Shown here in pieces: positions 61,537-64,000 of a stretch of DNA of 64,000 nt (its first letter is position 1; every line of letters starts with the position of its first letter). The DNA is taken from NCBI GenBank assembly GCA_041776485.1, contig JBHBQE010000004.1, positions 101,213 to 165,212 of the forward strand, given 5' to 3'. A program made the position numbers and the translations under genes. This stretch comes from JBHBQE01 sp041776485 (GTDB lineage Bacteria; Bacillota; Clostridia; Lachnospirales; Lachnospiraceae). Under the pieces are notes generated by a model. That model was not told the origin of the DNA, did not search any database, and saw nothing but the letters and a program-made list of their open reading frames with translations.

Positions 61537-62256
61537 TTAGCTTTCTATAATATCATTAATCAGATCCCCTAATTTTCTTTCAATGAGTTTCTTTGCAATA
61601 CTCAGTTTTCTGGCAGGCAGTTTAAACGAAACAATTCTTCCTACTGCCTTATGATGAAAATAGCTTTGGGAAGCATAAAATCTCTCTACAGCTTCTGTCA
61701 TATGCTGCTGAAAATGTTCGTCCACCTCAGATACTCGCTTATGAAAGTCTGTTAGTCCCGTAACTGTCAGTGTTATATCTATCGATACTAATGATACAAA
61801 AATAAGTGCCAGAATATCTAATACAATCTCAGGAACAGGCATAAGAAGTCTATCTTCAACAGGTATCATAACCTTCATAATTAAAATCGCTGCTATTCCA
61901 AAGGCAATAGCAGTCGGAACGCTGGTTCTGCCCTCTATATTCAATGGAAGCCTTGAATAATCCCACCATCTTGCATGAAAAAATTTTTCCAGCAAAACAG
62001 AGGTTAAATATTCAAGCGCCATACTTCCTGCGGCTCCTATCAGAAAAATTATTAATGGGTTAAGATTAATATTTCCTGATCTCATTAAATCATAAATACA
62101 CATACAAAGGCTTGCTCCACATCCATAAATCGGGCATATGGGTCCATAGACAAAACCCCTGTTCGCCCATTTCCTTTGCCGCAGGGTACAGTAAATACTC
62201 TCCCAAATCCAACCTATGCAGCTAAATATAAAAAATGAAATTATATATCTGTTCAT
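61537..62256 (-). CDS. Membrane protein of the putative ABC transporter permease family (CmpB-type)
   Basis: A 239-residue protein with five or six helices. It has the family core CIGWIWESIYCTLRQRKWANRGFVYGPICPIYG (continuous in the protein, residues about 11-43) and MALEYLTSVLLEKFFHARWWDYS. Despite its database label, no ABC partner is near and its role is unknown. The C-terminal 70 residues are a basic cytosolic helix. GAAGGAAGT selects this ATG. Confidence 0.82.
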   Translation of the reverse strand: MNRYIISFFIFSCIGWIWESIYCTLRQRKWANRGFVYGPICPIYGCGASLCMCIYDLMRSGNINLNPLIIFLIGAAGSMALEYLTSVLLEKFFHARWWDYSRLPLNIEGRTSVPTAIAFGIAAILIMKVMIPVEDRLLMPVPEIVLDILALIFVSLVSIDITLTVTGLTDFHKRVSEVDEHFQQHMTEAVERFYASQSYFHHKAVGRIVSFKLPARKLSIAKKLIERKLGDLINDIIES

Positions 62257-62408
62257 ACTTCCTTCATAAAAATTAAGAATAACATACCCCTCTGTCACAG
62301 CGATACATGTTACCCTTAATCACACAGCACACCATACTGTATACTTCACACAGTTGAATACGCTGATTATACTCTGTATTTAGTTGAAATACATCCGATA
62401 CCTAAAAA

Positions 62409-62714
62409 TTACTTTGCGGGTGTTTCCTCCATAGGCCAAAATACACAGTAACTCTCGTAATTTTCACCCATATATACCCATACATTCTCTCCCATTTCAA
62501 TTTCTTCATCAAAATATAAATTGGGTATTATTAGCTTAAGTGAGGTACGCTTTAATCCTGTAACGGTCTTTCCCTCTTTAACAGGATTATCCCTAAAATT
62601 CTCTAACTCCTGAAGTAAATTAGGGATTCCCGTTTCCTTACTGAATGCCTCTGCATACTCTTTCGCCGGTGCATAAACAACATTGTCTGGGTTTTTAAAC
62701 CAATTAACGTTCAT
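62409..62714 (-). CDS. Hypothetical protein
   Basis: A 101-residue soluble protein with a strong TTAAGGAGGG ribosome site. It has a helical first half (NVVYAPAKEYAEAFSKE) and a strand-rich second half with MGENVWVYMGENYESYCVFWPM. Not recognised. It stands alone. Confidence 0.6.
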   Translation of the reverse strand: MNVNWFKNPDNVVYAPAKEYAEAFSKETGIPNLLQELENFRDNPVKEGKTVTGLKRTSLKLIIPNLYFDEEIEMGENVWVYMGENYESYCVFWPMEETPAK

Positions 62715-63014
62715 GATAGCCCTCCTTAATGAGCATGTAATTTTATGACAATCTCCAATACATATTAATTTTATAAGCAAGACCTATAAAATTAAATATT
62801 TATAATTAATTATTTTATCACAAGCTATTTAAAAACACAATTATAGATTTACATATTGAGCATGAGCAAGGCGAAAACGCTTACACACTAATATTTTAAA
62901 TTTCTTTTGCTTTTAGCTGGCGCCTTATAATATTGACTGATTATTTAAGTCTTATCTTTTCAACTCTATCCTTGCACGCATTGAATATATCTGACATTGT
63001 TTTTGTCAGTATTC
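62715..63014. other. AT-rich intergenic region
   Basis: I see no gene with a ribosome site. A reverse-strand frame near 62950-63035 reads TKTMSDIFNACKDRVEK and may be more debris of the adjacent ABC remnant. Confidence 0.4.
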
Positions 63015-63410
63015 CTAATGTGCTCCACTCGCTTCACTCTGTATAATTTTTAGTTTGTTTAATATTTCATTAGACTCTAAATCAGAAAGTTCAAGTAAAC
63101 TAATAATGCCAAAATACTTATTCATTAAAAATTTTCTACTAAAGATTTATAAATATTCGTATTAAGGAAATTTATTTTATTAAATATAAGTGTAAATACA
63201 TTTGTACAAAAATATAACAACATTAAAATAACTATCTTTGTCATGTCAATATTATAACTGCTAATTACTATATTTATACAATCTAGCACACCCTTCCAAA
63301 TATACAGGCTAATTATTTCAGGCAATGATAGTAATACGCTAAACAAACACATAAAAAAAATGAATTTTAGATGTTTCCCACAAAAATTTAATTGTTTTTA
63401 TATTACATTA
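63015..63410 (-). pseudogene. Remnant of an ABC exporter membrane domain
   Basis: Three reverse-strand pieces line up with the first 130 or so residues of a lantibiotic-type ABC exporter. The first reads NIKTIKFLWETSKIHFF (to about 63360). The second is a 75-codon piece with LLSLPEIISLYIWKGVLD (63352-63125). The third reads LLELSDLESNEILNKLKIIQSEAS (63125-63015). The first junction is an 8-T homopolymer (63353-63360), the second a TAATG overlap. No ATPase domain remains. Frameshifts plus truncation indicate decay. Confidence 0.6.
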
Positions 63411-63616
63411 AATTTTCCTATTTTCATTGTACCAGCCTTTTTATTCCACCAATCAAATTATATATAAACTACTGCAATATCAATAATTTATTCCCTGTTT
63501 GCGTAAACTCCATTTAGACTCCAAACTATAAACAATATCAAATTTTTCAAAGCCCCAATAATAATCATTAAATCAATACCCTTAAAGTTTCTACCGAATA
63601 AATTATATATAAGCGA

Positions 63617-63853
63617 TTACTTTTTCTTAACCAAAATATTGTTTTTCCCTTCCTTAAACAAAATCTTTTTGGCATTTTTAAGCGTCAAAGCATCAAAAAA
63701 TTTCGGGAAAACGAACCAAAACAATATGGACAGCAGTGTCATGGCAACGAAAAGACCGACCACAAAATCAGATCTCGACCTTTTTGCTCCATCAAGAAAC
63801 CAATATACCAAACCGGTCCCGATAGGTACTATTGTAAATATAATGCGAAACAA
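63617..63853 (-). CDS. Small membrane protein
   Basis: A 78-residue protein starting at TTG, preceded by AAAGGGGA at normal spacing. It has two hydrophobic helices (about residues 3-21 and 31-50) with a basic loop GAKRSRSD and a lysine-rich C-terminal tail. It could be the N-terminal part of a YcxB-like protein, but I do not recognise it firmly. The 63411-63616 stretch upstream of the ABC remnant shows no other gene. Confidence 0.5.
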   Translation of the reverse strand: MFRIIFTIVPIGTGLVYWFLDGAKRSRSDFVVGLFVAMTLLSILFWFVFPKFFDALTLKNAKKILFKEGKNNILVKKK

Positions 63854-63898
63854 TTTCAGTTCCCCTTTAATTTTCCCCTGCTATCTATAAGCGAGAAA

Positions 63899-63917
63899 TT
63901 TGATGGATTCGAACCCC
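63899..63917 (-). other. tRNA T-arm-like fragment
   Basis: The reverse strand reads GGGGTTCGAATCCATCAAA, containing a canonical T loop TTCGAAT, but the flanking arms do not pair fully and no other tRNA part is present. Confidence 0.35.
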
Positions 63918-63924
63918 TAAAAAA

Positions 63925-63967
63925 GCAAAAAAATAAAGCCTACCAAGGACTTCTCCCCAGTAGGCTC
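63925..63967 (-). terminator. Strong intrinsic terminator for a gene beyond the right edge
   Basis: Reverse strand: 14-pair stem (including G-T pairs) from GAGCCTACTGGGGA to TCCTTGGTAGGCTT with loop GAAG, followed by TATTTTTTT. No gene inside the window ends here. Confidence 0.85.
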
Positions 63968-64000
63968 AATAAAAATAATGTTCAACTGTGTCTATTTAAA

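Noticed and set aside
63639..63890. Plus-strand ORF opposite the small membrane protein
   Set aside because: No ribosome site; the opposite frame has a clear hydrophobic-helix pattern and a ribosome site.

Overview
The window is AT-rich chromosomal DNA of an anaerobic, low-GC Gram-positive bacterium. Lachnospiraceae or a related Clostridia lineage fits best: strong AGGAGG-type ribosome binding sites, a CIRCE/HrcA heat-shock operator, an electron-bifurcating-type NAD(P) oxidoreductase, a motility-associated small protein, ferredoxin-rich redox genes and many ABC/ECF importers. The placement is inference, because no rRNA or other strong marker gene is present. I see no integrase, transposase, phage module or CRISPR array. 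The accessory character comes from transport islands, a small methylase locus and several decayed genes.

Layout. 1-10.4 kb is housekeeping: RF2 (cut by the left edge), an S41 protease, thyA-folA-queH, two tRNA-Thr genes, nrdR, ychF, an S1-domain protein, acyl-ACP thioesterase and tRNA-Gln. It is followed by three tandem 63-bp units rich in palindromes. 10.6-15.9 kb carries a YitT membrane protein and a two-gene oxidoreductase: a NuoE/NuoF fusion plus a 2Fe-2S/GltD/ferredoxin fusion, resembling the Stn-type transhydrogenase of acetogens. 16-18.4 kb encodes a large secreted repeat protein whose transglutaminase-like domain has lost its catalytic triad. 18.5-25.5 kb holds an orphan FakA-like domain, glmS, a TlpA lipoprotein, rfbC, a sirtuin with a frameshifting 8-bp duplication, a glutaredoxin and a sodium symporter.

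25.8-36.5 kb: PhzF; a manganese (yybP-ykoY) riboswitch with its terminator controlling a P-type ATPase; hsp20 under CIRCE; a FecBCD-type ABC importer; a tandem PII-like protein beside a DUF1538 membrane protein; nagB. 36.5-39.2 kb: an Eco57I-like adenine methylase with a putative partner nuclease and a frameshifted remnant. 39.2-44.6 kb: a redox-stress block (TrxR lacking NADPH motifs, thioredoxin, glutathione peroxidase, OhrR-like regulator), then Crp/Fnr, ferredoxin and a membrane 4Fe-4S protein, with a collapsed flavodoxin-type gene in between, and a ZIP transporter.

45-56.5 kb is the most striking block: nine co-oriented transport genes headed by a cobalamin riboswitch. They are a NikA/DppA-type binding protein, two permeases, a fused double ATPase, an ECF module (T, A-A, MptD-like S) and a pair of half-ABC transporters. 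Together they suggest a B12-repressed cobalt or metal-chelate uptake island. 56.8-61.5 kb has a cysteine synthase, a DUF1275 protein and a Zn/Cd-type efflux set (P1B ATPase, separate metallochaperone, divergent ArsR). The right end contains small membrane proteins, a decayed ABC exporter and a strong terminator for a gene beyond the edge.
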